Source: Trichomonas tenax
Lineage: Eukaryota; Parabasalia; Trichomonadida; Trichomonadidae
Assembly (NCBI GenBank): GCA_023091735.1
Contig: JALKBU010000376.1
Span: 1 to 44,246 of the forward strand
DNA: 44,246 nucleotides
Reading direction: 5' to 3'
This document shows positions 18,514 through 28,109 of the stretch, in pieces (position 1 is the first letter of the stretch; every line of letters starts with the position of its first letter). The notes under the pieces are model-generated. The model searched no databases. It saw only the letters and a program-made list of their open reading frames with translations, and was not told where the DNA came from. Position numbers and translations under genes: made by a program.

Positions 18514-21500
18514 TTACTTTACAGCATCAAGGAGAGGATTAAGCTTCTCTCTCAATGCATCCATACCTGCTTCGAGTTGGACTTGGAGAGCGACGAAAGC
18601 TTGGTTATCTGCGACCCACTCAGCGTGCTTCTTCACGCCTCTCTCGTTTGCTTCAAGGAACCTTTGGAACTCGATCTTCATCTTCTCTCTAAGCGGTGAG
18701 TTGCCTGTGAGGAAGACCTCAGCGATCTTTGCAGGACCTTCGTTGACTTGCGCGAGAAGAGAACCATGTAAAAGCTGCTGTATTGTGAGATAGTCGACCT
18801 CGTTGATAGCGCTGATAATAGACTTTGTTCTGTTTCTGATTTGTCTGTATGCGACTTTGATTGGTTCGTACTCGATCACTTTTCCTTTCTCTGGGTTGAT
18901 CTCAACTCTTCTGAGCGGACAAGGCATTTTTTGGACGGTGCCGATGACAGTTCTCCTGATCCATTGTGTTTCGATTGTGCCTTGTGCTTTGTTGCTTCCT
19001 GGAACGAATGGGGTGTCGAAGTAGAACATATCAGTCAGGTTGACTTGGCCAATGGAAAGCTCTTCGTCATCCTCCTCGTAAGGCTCGATGAATGTAACGT
19101 TGACATATCCCTTTTCTGGGTCGAGCTGGCCGACTGTTGCTTGGAGGAGCTCGATCTTGTTCGGATAAATAGTGTTGTAAGCAGCAACAATCTGCTTGGA
19201 GATGTCGAAAACTCTTGTGAGTCTGTTCGCATGATAAACGAATCCTTTTCCATCTTCTTGTCCAAATACTTTTCCAGTCAGGATCACTCTGAAGTATCTG
19301 TCCTGCATGACGTCAGAGGTTGCTGATGGCGCATTAACCTCAGCCCTGAACAATCCAGAGAAGATAGTTAAGAACTGGTCGCAAACGGAATAGAGTCTGG
19401 AGTATTCGAGTAGTGGCATCGCGATATCGTACAAGAAAGTTGCACCGTCAAACAGTTGGTTCTTCTTGCAGTATTCGAAGAGCTGTATCATGACGCCCAT
19501 TAAGCCTGTTTGCGAGAAGACCGGTGAGCTGCAGTATCCGGGAACCTTCGGGAAATCTCTAATGAAGGGATCTGCACAGAAGATCTCCTTTGCGAGTGGG
19601 CAGTTCTTCACAAACTGCGAAGCGCAGTGCCGCATTCCGAAGAGATTTGGAATCTGGCCGCAGAAGACGCCGTATTCTAGAATAATGGCCAGTTTCAGAA
19701 TCATTGTTGAAACATATTCCATCTTGAAGTCATTCTTCAAATGGTATTCGATAAGCTCATCAAGAATCGCGAGCATTTGGTCTGGGCACGTCCTGAAGAG
19801 CAAGACGCGCTTGAGAAGGAGTTCCGGAAGCTTGTCATAGTGAATATTTTGGTCAGAAAGCGCGATAGAATTTTCTCTGATCTTCATGAAAGTATTTGCG
19901 AAGGATTTAAGCGCGTTGTTCTCATGGTTTCTGAATTCATTGAAAAAATGAAGGAATTCCTCGTGAACGATCTCTTCATGCGACATGAGGGATATTGCAC
20001 GCATAGAAATGACAGCTGAGCGGTTGTTATTACCAGTCTTTAGAATATCGGCCTCAAATAATGAGCTAAATAATTGGTAAACGCCGCTTGGTTTCTTGAA
20101 TGACTGATAAGAGATTGACATCATCTTATAGAGCATCTTAGAGAGAGGAGGTGTCGTACATGAGAAAATTGACGGAGCATGTGTCTTAAAGATCCATGGA
20201 ACATTTGCACACAAGTTGACAAAGTTATCGTAGTTGATCTTGGAGAGTGCAGCGTGATAAAACACGTTGATCAGATCATTCTGCTTGTTCGCTGGTGTGC
20301 ACATAATCGCAGTTTTGATGAAAGTTAAAATTCCGTTGTGGATTTCAGAAAGAGGATCTTCAAAAACATTAACTTTTGTAGCTTCCTCTATAGCAAGCAT
20401 CATTTTTGCCTTAGGCTTGAGTGTTCCTGTAGTCGGCCTCTTTCCTGGATGCGGGACTGGTTTCTTTGCAACTTCTGTTGTATCGCTTGCCTTCCTGTGC
20501 CTTGAAAAGATTTTCTCTGTGAGGTTAGATAGAAGAAAATGAGATATATCAAACAGCGATACAATTTTTTCCGAGTATTTCGTTACTGAAGTTGGTTTAG
20601 CATCTGATAATAAGAGATCAATATCGGATGAGTATTGAGCTGCTTGCGCTTGCGTTGGAATTGATTTCTCGAGTGAGTTTCTTGTCATGTTCTTGAGGAT
20701 GAAGATGAACAAACTCAACAAAGAAAATGCTTTGTTGAGAGGTGGAAGTTGATTAACTTTGATATCGATGAGACAAGGAACAAGGGAGTCAGCGACTTCT
20801 CTTGCGCTGAATGTATCGTAAACTTGGTAGCATCTATGGAGTGCTTTAGCAATCTTCTTATTTCTATTCTTTTTATCATCCCTCTTTGACATAATATACT
20901 TGAGGAGAGTGATGATGTTGCCTGCGAAATTCTCTGATGTCGTGAGCATTATATAGAAGAATGCAGGACGGAACGTTAGATCGATGAATGGAACCAAAGC
21001 ATCTTTGAAGTTGCCGTTTCCAATGAGCTGCTTCAGCATCAATGATGTCGCAATAGCTGCTTCATCGAAGAATTCAAGATCGAACAGAGCATGGCAAAAT
21101 AGCGAGTAAGACATGCACGGACCCCATCCAGATCCGCTGACTTTCACGCATGCTTGAGTTAGGGCATCACACATTTCTGGGAAGTATTTGAAGGAAACAT
21201 GTTCTGTTGTGGCCATGGACTTGATGATTGAGCTGAGAATGAAATCAATGAATAATATAATATCTTTGAGGTCATTGTTTGTTTCCTTTAGATAATCCCC
21301 CAAACCCTTCATCAATTTCGTGTGCACTGTCTTCATATCAGCTGATGGCTCAGTTGTGACACCAAGAGATGGAGTTAGTGGAGCAGGGGTAGAAAGAATG
21401 CTGAGATCAGAGAGGAAACAGTCGCTCATCGGACCAACTGGCATCGAGAGAACAGCATCAACGCTATCCTTCGCTTGATGTTGTTCGTGCAGAGAAATTT

Positions 21501-23253
21501 GCGGTTCCACCCTAATGCCTCTGTGTGCCTTCATGTTTCGAAGGGCAAATACCTGAGTCCATGTGGCGAGATACTTCGTGAAGCTGTCTGTCATTCCTGC
21601 TTTCTCGGCTGATTGTTGAATCTTTACGAGATGCTTCATGTTGCAGTCTTTGTCGTCACGCTTTAGGCGCTCGATGAAGATCGTTAAAATGGCAGTCAAG
21701 TTTGTGAAGATATGTTCCTTGTGGAGTTTTGGAAGATATTGGTCGAGATCCTTTTCCTCCAGAAGTTTCTTGACATTAAGTTCATTGCTTTGATAACAAG
21801 AGCGGCTGACAACTGAGATAAAGCATTTAGATGATGGTTCCTTTTCGTTCTCTGAGTATAATTTGATTGGGACATGGATATTGTCGCCTGTTTTGATAAC
21901 ACCATTCTCTATGAGCTGATAATGACCGATTCCAATCCTAGTTTCCGGTTTATCAGAGATCTTTGCGTGAACATGAACAACCTCGAATCTTAGATACGCT
22001 GTATCCTTGATTGGGAATGGAAGCTCAAAAACAAAGTCGTCGAGATAATGCGGGTCTTTATCGTGATATATACAGTGTGAGTATGCGCATGTGTCAAGCT
22101 TGCCTTGGTTGAATGGATTGTGAACGAGCGGGAGATCCATGGAGCTTTCTGAATCACAGATAGAAAGCTTAAACAAAAGATTTCTCGCATTGACATCTTT
22201 TGGAGATTTAACCGCAGCAGACTTCAAGCTAACGTACACTTGGTGATTTGGAGCCAAGAATGGCTGCGGCTTGACGAAACGCTTAGATCTGATAATATTT
22301 TTCCCAGTGTTAAGTTTCTTGAATGACAGTGCAAGTAATATTTTTTTCATCTTTCCTTGAGTGCATTCGTGAATTTTTTCGAAAATATTTTCTGCAATAA
22401 TATTATTGTTATCAATAAAGAAGAAGTTGTTGACATCGAAGTTTTCATCCGCCTTTATAATCTGAGATATTTCAATAAAACCGAAACCAAACTGGGAATA
22501 CGCATTTCTAACCCTTGGAAATGTGACTTTCAGATTTGCTTGAGCCGTGTTCCTTGTCTGAACGTTGGCATTTGTGTAATACTTAATAATGTCAGACGAA
22601 TTGTCAACAGTTGTTGGATGGGAGAGAATAAACACCAAATAGAGATTTTGTTGAAGAAGCATTGGATCTAACTGGAATGACGCTGTGTTATTGAATTTGC
22701 AGGGAATGTCGTGTAATTTTAGGAAATTTATTGAGCCTTCTGACGCAAAGACCCATGGATTTGTGATAATTTGCTTTGTATCATGTGAATAAATAAAAGC
22801 CGAGAAAATCACAGATTCAATTAATTCGAACGCCGCGTTGGTCTTCAAATATTCGATGGAAAACCTTGCGAATTGTCCGAGAGCGAATTTCGCTGGCTTT
22901 TCGGGTTTCTGATTAAATGTATCTATTGAGTCATTGAGATTGAATGGCGTAAGCAACTGAGATGATGATGTATTTGTATTTAATATGACATATGATAAAT
23001 CGAGAGCATTTCGTATTTGAGGAGCAGCATTTATGTCAGGTATATCGACAGTCATGTGCAATCCTGGTCTGCAAAATAGATTTGTCGTAGGATTATCATT
23101 CTGTGTTTTTTCAAAATAATCCGGAAGATCAGGAGGCAAAAATGGATTTCTTACATTCTCCTTAAAGTTAACCACCGGCGACACAATATCTGGAGGGTAT
23201 TTCGCGGCGAATGCGTTAAGCTTGTTAGATATTGATTGATTTAATTGATTCGT
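18514..23253 (-). CDS. DOCK-family guanine nucleotide exchange factor
   Basis: A protein of about 1579 residues with the DOCK layout. A DHR-1/C2-like region (about residues 320-465) contains VYVSLKSAAV and YLDDFVFELPFPI. A long helical middle follows. The C-terminal DHR-2 region shows VTFIEPYEEDDE, FYFDTPFVPG and ETQWIRRTVIGTVQKMPCPL, matching the lobes that load Rac/Cdc42-type GTPases with GTP. The role is probably actin and shape control at the membrane. The frame is open to a TAA at 23263-23265 but has no ATG until 23055, past conserved residues (NPFLPPDLPDYFEK). The best start is ACG at 23251-23253, seven bases after a TCACC initiator-like site; GTG at 23184 is another option. The start is uncertain, but the family is not. 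Confidence 0.85.
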   Translation of the reverse strand, partial: TNQLNQSISNKLNAFAAKYPPDIVSPVVNFKENVRNPFLPPDLPDYFEKTQNDNPTTNLFCRPGLHMTVDIPDINAAPQIRNALDLSYVILNTNTSSSQLLTPFNLNDSIDTFNQKPEKPAKFALGQFARFSIEYLKTNAAFELIESVIFSAFIYSHDTKQIITNPWVFASEGSINFLKLHDIPCKFNNTASFQLDPMLLQQNLYLVFILSHPTTVDNSSDIIKYYTNANVQTRNTAQANLKVTFPRVRNAYSQFGFGFIEISQIIKADENFDVNNFFFIDNNNIIAENIFEKIHECTQGKMKKILLALSFKKLNTGKNIIRSKRFVKPQPFLAPNHQVYVSLKSAAVKSPKDVNARNLLFKLSICDSESSMDLPLVHNPFNQGKLDTCAYSHCIYHDKDPHYLDDFVFELPFPIKDTAYLRFEVVHVHAKISDKPETRIGIGHYQLIENGVIKTGDNIHVPIKLYSENEKEPSSKCFISVVSRSCYQSNELNVKKLLEEKDLDQYLPKLHKEHIFTNLTAILTIFIERLKRDDKDCNMKHLVKIQQSAEKAGMTDSFTKYLATWTQVFALRNMKAHRGIRVEPQISLHEQHQAKDSVDAVLSMPVGPMSDCFLSDLSILSTPAPLTPSLGVTTEPSADMKTVHTKLMKGLGDYLKETNNDLKDIILFIDFILSSIIKSMATTEHVSFKYFPEMCDALTQACVKVSGSGWGPCMSYSLFCHALFDLEFFDEAAIATSLMLKQLIGNGNFKDALVPFIDLTFRPAFFYIMLTTSENFAGNIITLLKYIMSKRDDKKNRNKKIAKALHRCYQVYDTFSAREVADSLVPCLIDIKVNQLPPLNKAFSLLSLFIFILKNMTRNSLEKSIPTQAQAAQYSSDIDLLLSDAKPTSVTKYSEKIVSLFDISHFLLSNLTEKIFSRHRKASDTTEVAKKPVPHPGKRPTTGTLKPKAKMMLAIEEATKVNVFEDPLSEIHNGILTFIKTAIMCTPANKQNDLINVFYHAALSKINYDNFVNLCANVPWIFKTHAPSIFSCTTPPLSKMLYKMMSISYQSFKKPSGVYQLFSSLFEADILKTGNNNRSAVISMRAISLMSHEEIVHEEFLHFFNEFRNHENNALKSFANTFMKIRENSIALSDQNIHYDKLPELLLKRVLLFRTCPDQMLAILDELIEYHLKNDFKMEYVSTMILKLAIILEYGVFCGQIPNLFGMRHCASQFVKNCPLAKEIFCADPFIRDFPKVPGYCSSPVFSQTGLMGVMIQLFEYCKKNQLFDGATFLYDIAMPLLEYSRLYSVCDQFLTIFSGLFRAEVNAPSATSDVMQDRYFRVILTGKVFGQEDGKGFVYHANRLTRVFDISKQIVAAYNTIYPNKIELLQATVGQLDPEKGYVNVTFIEPYEEDDEELSIGQVNLTDMFYFDTPFVPGSNKAQGTIETQWIRRTVIGTVQKMPCPLRRVEINPEKGKVIEYEPIKVAYRQIRNRTKSIISAINEVDYLTIQQLLHGSLLAQVNEGPAKIAEVFLTGNSPLREKMKIEFQRFLEANERGVKKHAEWVADNQAFVALQVQLEAGMDALREKLNPLLDAVK

Positions 23254-23621
23254 TTTGGTGATTTAAAAAGGTGACAGTATTTTATCTCTGTTGTCAAAAT
23301 AATGACATAAATGTGTTGTTGCGCAGATGTTCCGAAATGTATGCATACGAAATCTGATGAGAAAACAGTGGGTAACCATTCATTATTCTTTTAATGCTGA
23401 TCTCAATGATCGTATTAAGCTTTTACAACTCTTCAAGTCTGTTAGCAACAAAGTATTCTATCATGTAGCATCGTCATTAACGATATATCCATCGTTATTG
23501 GAAATTCGATAACAATTTTTATCAAAGAAATCTTTATGCAATTTTATTTCCACCCGATAAACAACATTTTTCCCAAAATGAACAATATGACACTAAAAAT
23601 TTATATGACAAAAATATCAGT
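23254..23621. other. Intergenic region upstream of the DOCK gene
   Basis: The left edge holds the likely minus-strand DOCK promoter, with CTGTCACCTTTTTAAATCACC. A 61-codon open frame at 23327-23512 on the plus strand is protein-like in composition but matches nothing I recognise. The rest is AT-rich. Confidence 0.35.
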
Positions 23622-24472
23622 CTACTTCATAAAAAAAGTCGTTTTCAAGTAAATATTTAAAAATTCTAATGCCTTTTTGTTTCCTTTACTGCATGCTGTT
23701 AATAGACTTTCTAGATCGTTGTGATGCTTCGGTTTATAGTTTGAGTGAATAAAATCATTGTATTGTCACTTGAATTTCGTGTACTAATGTCTGGACACAG
23801 TAAGAAAATGATATGTGGTTCATTGCTTTCATCCAGAAAAATGTTTGAAGGCTTTAAATATAGCAAACTGATCCCATTTATTGATGATATTTTTATTGCA
23901 TTACTTATCCCAAAAGCTATTTTCAATCGTTCAATTTCAGTCAAAGAATTAATGTAACCAGTTTTCCTTGCTTTTGATAATGGCCCGAATGAAAGTACTC
24001 ATATTCTCCATAAGAATCGTTCTTAGTAAAGAAAATATAATAAAGTTTTGCAAATACATGAGGCAGTAAAGAATGGAGAGTTGAAATACTTGTTAATTGG
24101 GCAAATATTTGATCTAATCCTATAACATTGTTTCTTTCCATAGTTTGCACATAGAACCTTCCATGCTTTGTTATTATTATCAGCTTGTTGCCCATACACA
24201 TATTGACATCAACTTCATCCGTAAGCATATACCGCATACCCGTGAAAAAAAGTATACTTTTGCATGCATGTATTAAAGAAAGTGACAATGTTTTTGCAAA
24301 TATGTTTGCCAATATATTTGTTATGGCTGGCGCATTGATTTTACCGATTTTTAAAGCAAGTCAAGAAAATTTTCAATGAAAAACTTTCGAAGTCAAGAAC
24401 AGTATTCAATTTTTTTTTCACTTCCATAGCCATTGTTTTACCATCAAAACCAAGTACCAGAGCATAAGTCAT
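23622..24472 (-). pseudogene. Decayed TKL-like protein kinase gene
   Basis: The pieces lie in kinase order on the minus strand. A start-like piece (MTYALVLGFDGKTMAME, from 24472) ends at TAA. A second frame (to 23941) contains an N-lobe-like stretch ending LYYIFFTKNDSYGEYEYF. A third piece reads ERLKIAFGISNAIK, then YLKPSNIFLDESNEPHI and CPDIST, the remains of the catalytic loop and start of the activation segment. The HRDLKP motif has become LYLKP, so the catalytic Asp and its Arg are lost. A final frame gives LESLLTACSKGNKKALEFL before a TAG at 23622-23624. At least three frame changes make it non-functional. Kinase families are large in trichomonads. Confidence 0.6.
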
Positions 24473-24493
24473 TGTTTATATTTCAATTGATTG

Positions 24494-24572
24494 AAAGGTG
24501 ACTTATGCCTAATGATCAAAAAGTGCCAAAATATCAAAAGTGACAGCATTCATCAGGGAAGTAAAAAGTGAC
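24494..24572 (+). promoter_or_regulatory. Cluster of AAAGTGAC-type motifs upstream of the 24578 gene
   Basis: Three GTGAC cores (24498-24502, 24540-24544, 24568-24572) plus a variant GTGCC (24523-24527), each preceded by a run of A, lie within 79 bp directly before the start codon. The motif is the reverse complement of the initiator-like GTCACTTTT. Similar copies lie before other genes in the window. Confidence 0.45.
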
Positions 24573-24577
24573 AATGG

Positions 24578-25270
24578 ATGAAATCGCGGGGAGAAAAAGA
24601 TTCCAAGGCGAAAACTTCCTTGGCGATTCCTCGAAAAGAGGATCCAATAGTTGTATCGTCAGTGTCTTCAGATGTCTCTGATTCGGCCTCTGAGCAGTCT
24701 GATAATCAGGTAAATCAACAAAATGGGAATCTCAAAGCGAGTGGCCACTCAATGCTTCTTGCCGAAACTAGGAAGAGACTACAGAGCTTCGCAGAAGTTG
24801 TTGAAAAATACCATGATGATTATCCTGAAGTAGATTCTCCTTATGATGAATCCGATGGGAAAGAGCACCAGAGGGAAAGCCTTTTATCAAATAAAAAGCA
24901 TAAAACAGTAAATGACCCACATCAAGATAAAAATGGACCAAAACAGAAAACGCTAAATAAATACATCGATAAGAAACAGACAGAAGAAACTATTGGAGAA
25001 CAAAATCAAGCTCAAAAGTCAACAGAAAATCCACAAGTTAATATTCGAGAGCAAAACAATAGAATTCTTGATCAAATATATCATTACTTCAAAGGAGAAT
25101 ACTCAAAAATCCAGATCATATTGGCTTTGCATAAAAATGCCGGACAAATTTATGATGCAATGTTGTATTTGTCAAAAGGAAAAGTTGATGATGATGACCC
25201 TAGGCTTTTAGTTGATGTTCATTATGTATCTGCATCTGATGAAGATAAGAGAAAATATTTTGTTAATTAA
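24578..25270 (+). CDS. Small charged protein, possible Rap1 C-terminal-like domain
   Basis: A 230-residue protein with a hydrophilic, Ser/Gln/Lys-rich first 155 residues (VSSVSSDVSDSASEQSDNQ) and a compact helical C-terminus (about 160-212). There, ILDQIYHYFKGEYSKIQIIL, then ALHKNAGQIYDAMLYLSKG, recall the 'L-KNSG-EAT-FL-SG' helices of the Rap1/TERF2IP C-terminal domain, which bridges telomere or silencing partners. This likeness is by eye only; a UBA-like bundle is another possibility. Two ATGs overlap at the start (24574 and 24578 in ATGGATG). Only the second opens this frame, while the first runs 35 codons to a stop. The stop is 31 bp from that of the convergent RapGAP-like gene. Confidence 0.55.
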   Translation: MKSRGEKDSKAKTSLAIPRKEDPIVVSSVSSDVSDSASEQSDNQVNQQNGNLKASGHSMLLAETRKRLQSFAEVVEKYHDDYPEVDSPYDESDGKEHQRESLLSNKKHKTVNDPHQDKNGPKQKTLNKYIDKKQTEETIGEQNQAQKSTENPQVNIREQNNRILDQIYHYFKGEYSKIQIILALHKNAGQIYDAMLYLSKGKVDDDDPRLLVDVHYVSASDEDKRKYFVN

Positions 25271-25301
25271 TTTGTTTGATTATTTAGAAATAAAGTTTAA
25301 A

Positions 25302-28109
25302 TTACAAAGTAGTTTTTTCACTTCTAAGCCTAGCAAACTTGGAAAGTCCATTAGTTATGTTCTGCTTGTTAAATACGTTGTATATATTAAGAGCCCTAGC
25401 TCTGATTTCTGCAAGGAAAACATTCAGCTTACTCTTGTCTCTCCAGAGATGTGCGAGGCAGAGCATAGCGACGAAGCTTCCTATATGAGATTTGTGGATG
25501 AACCAAGGCAAGTATCTATTGTCTTCCCTTGGGAATGGAGTGAAGAATTCGACTTTGTGAGAGATAGGTTCCAATTCATAATGATCACCACGCGGCTTTA
25601 CCATTACGAGGAACATCTCATTGTCGACTCCGGAGTTGACATCAATCACGCTGTCATCTTCATTAAGAAGAACGACGATTGAACTATTGTCGACAACTTT
25701 CTTTGGATTCTTTGACTCATCTAGGTTAAATGGAGCATTGTAATTAAATTTAAAAAGTGGTGTTGTAAAAGTATTATCAGGACCGTTTGAAAGATCACTA
25801 AGCAGGTTCTGCAAAGCTTTGGTATTCTTACAATGGTACATGTTTGTCTTTGCATTCGACTGATCAATTTGAAGAATTCCACACATTATTGTTCGCGGGA
25901 ATTTCAACTCATCGAGGATTTGAATTGTTTTGCCATCAGGAAGTATCTTGACATACTCGTTCTGGCTGTAATTAAGAAAACCAATATCAACAAGCATGCT
26001 GTATACATCACTCTCGCTGACTGGTTCTGGTGGTTGCTGGTATGGAATAAACTCTGTGCAATCAGTGAAAACAGAGTTCATTTTGAGGATCTCCTGCGTG
26101 AAAGTATCATTCTCATCCAAGTCACTATAGTCAATGTTACTCTTGACCTCGGATGAGCAGCTCTCATTTACTGGAGGAAGTTCTATTGGTGTTGGTGGTT
26201 TGGTATCACTTTTGTCATAAATCATGAATGATGCAGTACCAAGAGGATGCCTAATAACGAGTTTGTTCCTTCCAACAATAGAAACAATGTATTTCGATGT
26301 AACATAATGCTCGGATTCTTCTTCGTCATGAGAACCGTCGTACTGCACGTAGTCTGAGCCGCAGAGGACAGCCGTTCTCAACAAGTTTATAGCAGCAATT
26401 GTGTCTTTAGCGTTTGTTGCGCGTGAAGCCTGATCAAGCTTAGCATCTAATTTCTTCAGGAGCTCACACACATCATCTCCGTTCTGAATGAAATAGTCTG
26501 TCGAAGTAGCAATCATCAGTAGGCTCGCCTGCGTTGTGTCATTAAGGTCGTTCCACATATTTTTGTCCAGTCTAAAACCAGATTTAAAGGAACTATCTTT
26601 AGAGAGATATGCTGCAACTGACAAATAAAATTCAACAAGTGTTCGATCTTTTTCATAAACATTTTTCGGATCTGATCTATTGAGAATGTTTGCTAAAGAA
26701 TCGAAAAACATTTGGCTCTGGCAGACATAGTAAAATAAAAATGATCGTGCCATTTGCAAATGAATATTTTCTCGAGGGATTTCAAAAGTTTCAATCTTTC
26801 TTAGAACTCTGATTTTATCTTCCGACTTAAATGCATTGAGTTCGAGAAGCATATTTAGAATAGCAAAAAGCCAGCCGAGGTTTATAGCGTTTGATGGCAA
26901 CGAGTCTGTCAAATCTGCGAATTGCTTATTCAAACTAATTGCGAAATCGAGGTGTGAAAAAAGAAAACGCCCAATAATGTGGAGCGACTTAAATACTGTC
27001 ATTGGACATTTCTGGAATGTCTGTATAATGATCTCTTGTGCGTAATTTCTTAAATGATCTTCTATTTCTTCGATCCCATAGTATATTAAGTCAAATATAT
27101 CGCTGTTGATTATGCTATCTTCTTTCAGCTCATTATCTCTCGAGTACCAACTTAAAAACTGATCCTTTATAAAATTCGTTGGCCATTTCCTGATGACTGA
27201 GTATACATCGCCTTTTGGAGAAGAAGTTCTGATTTTCAAGTCTTGTATGACAACAGAAAATGCATCGCGCTTTATTGCGTTATCTTTACAATCATCAATG
27301 AGAGATTTGAAGAAGATTAGTTCTGGAGTCAATTGTGAAGATACATAATATTTTTCTTCATTTTGAGATTTTGAATTTTCGGAATTTTGAAAGTTTCTAA
27401 AACATTCGTCAAATTTAGATTTCATGAACTGTTCCACGGCAGGGAATTCTTGAATCCTGCTCTGATATACCATTATTTCTTCTGCCTTCCAAAAACCTTT
27501 GAGTGCGATAAGATCTACGACAACATTTATAAGCCCAGTAATTATATCGCTATGAATCGTGTTTTTCAACTTTTGAGAGCCTCCTAAGCAAAATTGAATT
27601 AAAACAGTCGCTAAAGTTTTGTCTCTGCATGTGTTATCAACGAAAAGATATCCCTTGAGAGCATGTATAACGTCTTTTAGTAGAGAAGGGAACTGATTGT
27701 GATGGAATGCTTTTGATAACTGCAAAATTATCACTTGGACGTAAAAATTTTTTTCGACTATAGGAATATTCAAACATTTGAGTCTGTTGATTATGCTTAT
27801 ATATATTAAAATCGATTTTTTGAAGAAAATTTTTCCATGATTTTCTTTCTCTTCGAAAATTTCAAGGAATTTCCCCTCTTCAGTTATAATAAACGCGATT
27901 ATTTGGTTTATCCATTGCATCAACTTAACGAATTTCTTATCATTGTCGACTATGATTTTGTTTTCGGGAAAATTTCCCAATGTGAGCTTCACAATTTCAA
28001 ACAACTGCTTCTGGTCGTAGTATTGGAGCAAGCTTTGGAGATATTCCGTCTGAGGAACAATGGAAGGATCAAAAAAGTCTTTTTCGTAGAGTTTCAAATC
28101 ATTCACCAT
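25302..28109 (-). CDS. RapGAP/RalGAP-like (tuberin-type) protein
   Basis: A 935-residue protein with a long helical N-terminal region (about 1-640) and a C-terminal GAP-like domain (about 690-890). The latter runs from DIGFLNY through FPRTIMCGILQ, NMYHCKNTKALQNLLSDL, KKVVDNSSIVVLLNEDDSVI (about 800-820), MFLVMVKP and VEFFTPFP. In Rap/Ral/Rheb GAPs the equivalent segment, 'IGND-V-IVF', supplies the catalytic Asn thumb. Here it reads VDNSSIVVLL, so the Asn is shifted relative to the consensus. It probably acts on a Rap/Ral/Rheb-like GTPase or is a non-catalytic partner, as in RalGAP-beta complexes. The start is an ATG. The gene sits convergent with the 24578 gene. Confidence 0.62.
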   Translation of the reverse strand: MVNDLKLYEKDFFDPSIVPQTEYLQSLLQYYDQKQLFEIVKLTLGNFPENKIIVDNDKKFVKLMQWINQIIAFIITEEGKFLEIFEEKENHGKIFFKKSILIYISIINRLKCLNIPIVEKNFYVQVIILQLSKAFHHNQFPSLLKDVIHALKGYLFVDNTCRDKTLATVLIQFCLGGSQKLKNTIHSDIITGLINVVVDLIALKGFWKAEEIMVYQSRIQEFPAVEQFMKSKFDECFRNFQNSENSKSQNEEKYYVSSQLTPELIFFKSLIDDCKDNAIKRDAFSVVIQDLKIRTSSPKGDVYSVIRKWPTNFIKDQFLSWYSRDNELKEDSIINSDIFDLIYYGIEEIEDHLRNYAQEIIIQTFQKCPMTVFKSLHIIGRFLFSHLDFAISLNKQFADLTDSLPSNAINLGWLFAILNMLLELNAFKSEDKIRVLRKIETFEIPRENIHLQMARSFLFYYVCQSQMFFDSLANILNRSDPKNVYEKDRTLVEFYLSVAAYLSKDSSFKSGFRLDKNMWNDLNDTTQASLLMIATSTDYFIQNGDDVCELLKKLDAKLDQASRATNAKDTIAAINLLRTAVLCGSDYVQYDGSHDEEESEHYVTSKYIVSIVGRNKLVIRHPLGTASFMIYDKSDTKPPTPIELPPVNESCSSEVKSNIDYSDLDENDTFTQEILKMNSVFTDCTEFIPYQQPPEPVSESDVYSMLVDIGFLNYSQNEYVKILPDGKTIQILDELKFPRTIMCGILQIDQSNAKTNMYHCKNTKALQNLLSDLSNGPDNTFTTPLFKFNYNAPFNLDESKNPKKVVDNSSIVVLLNEDDSVIDVNSGVDNEMFLVMVKPRGDHYELEPISHKVEFFTPFPREDNRYLPWFIHKSHIGSFVAMLCLAHLWRDKSKLNVFLAEIRARALNIYNVFNKQNITNGLSKFARLRSEKTTL

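Noticed and set aside
23327..23512. 61-residue frame upstream of DOCK as a small gene
   Set aside because: No initiator-like element at a suitable distance, no recognised family and AT-rich composition. I mention it in the spacer entry only.
25212..25682. 156-residue plus-strand frame
   Set aside because: It is the antisense shadow of the RapGAP-like gene and overlaps its conserved domain.
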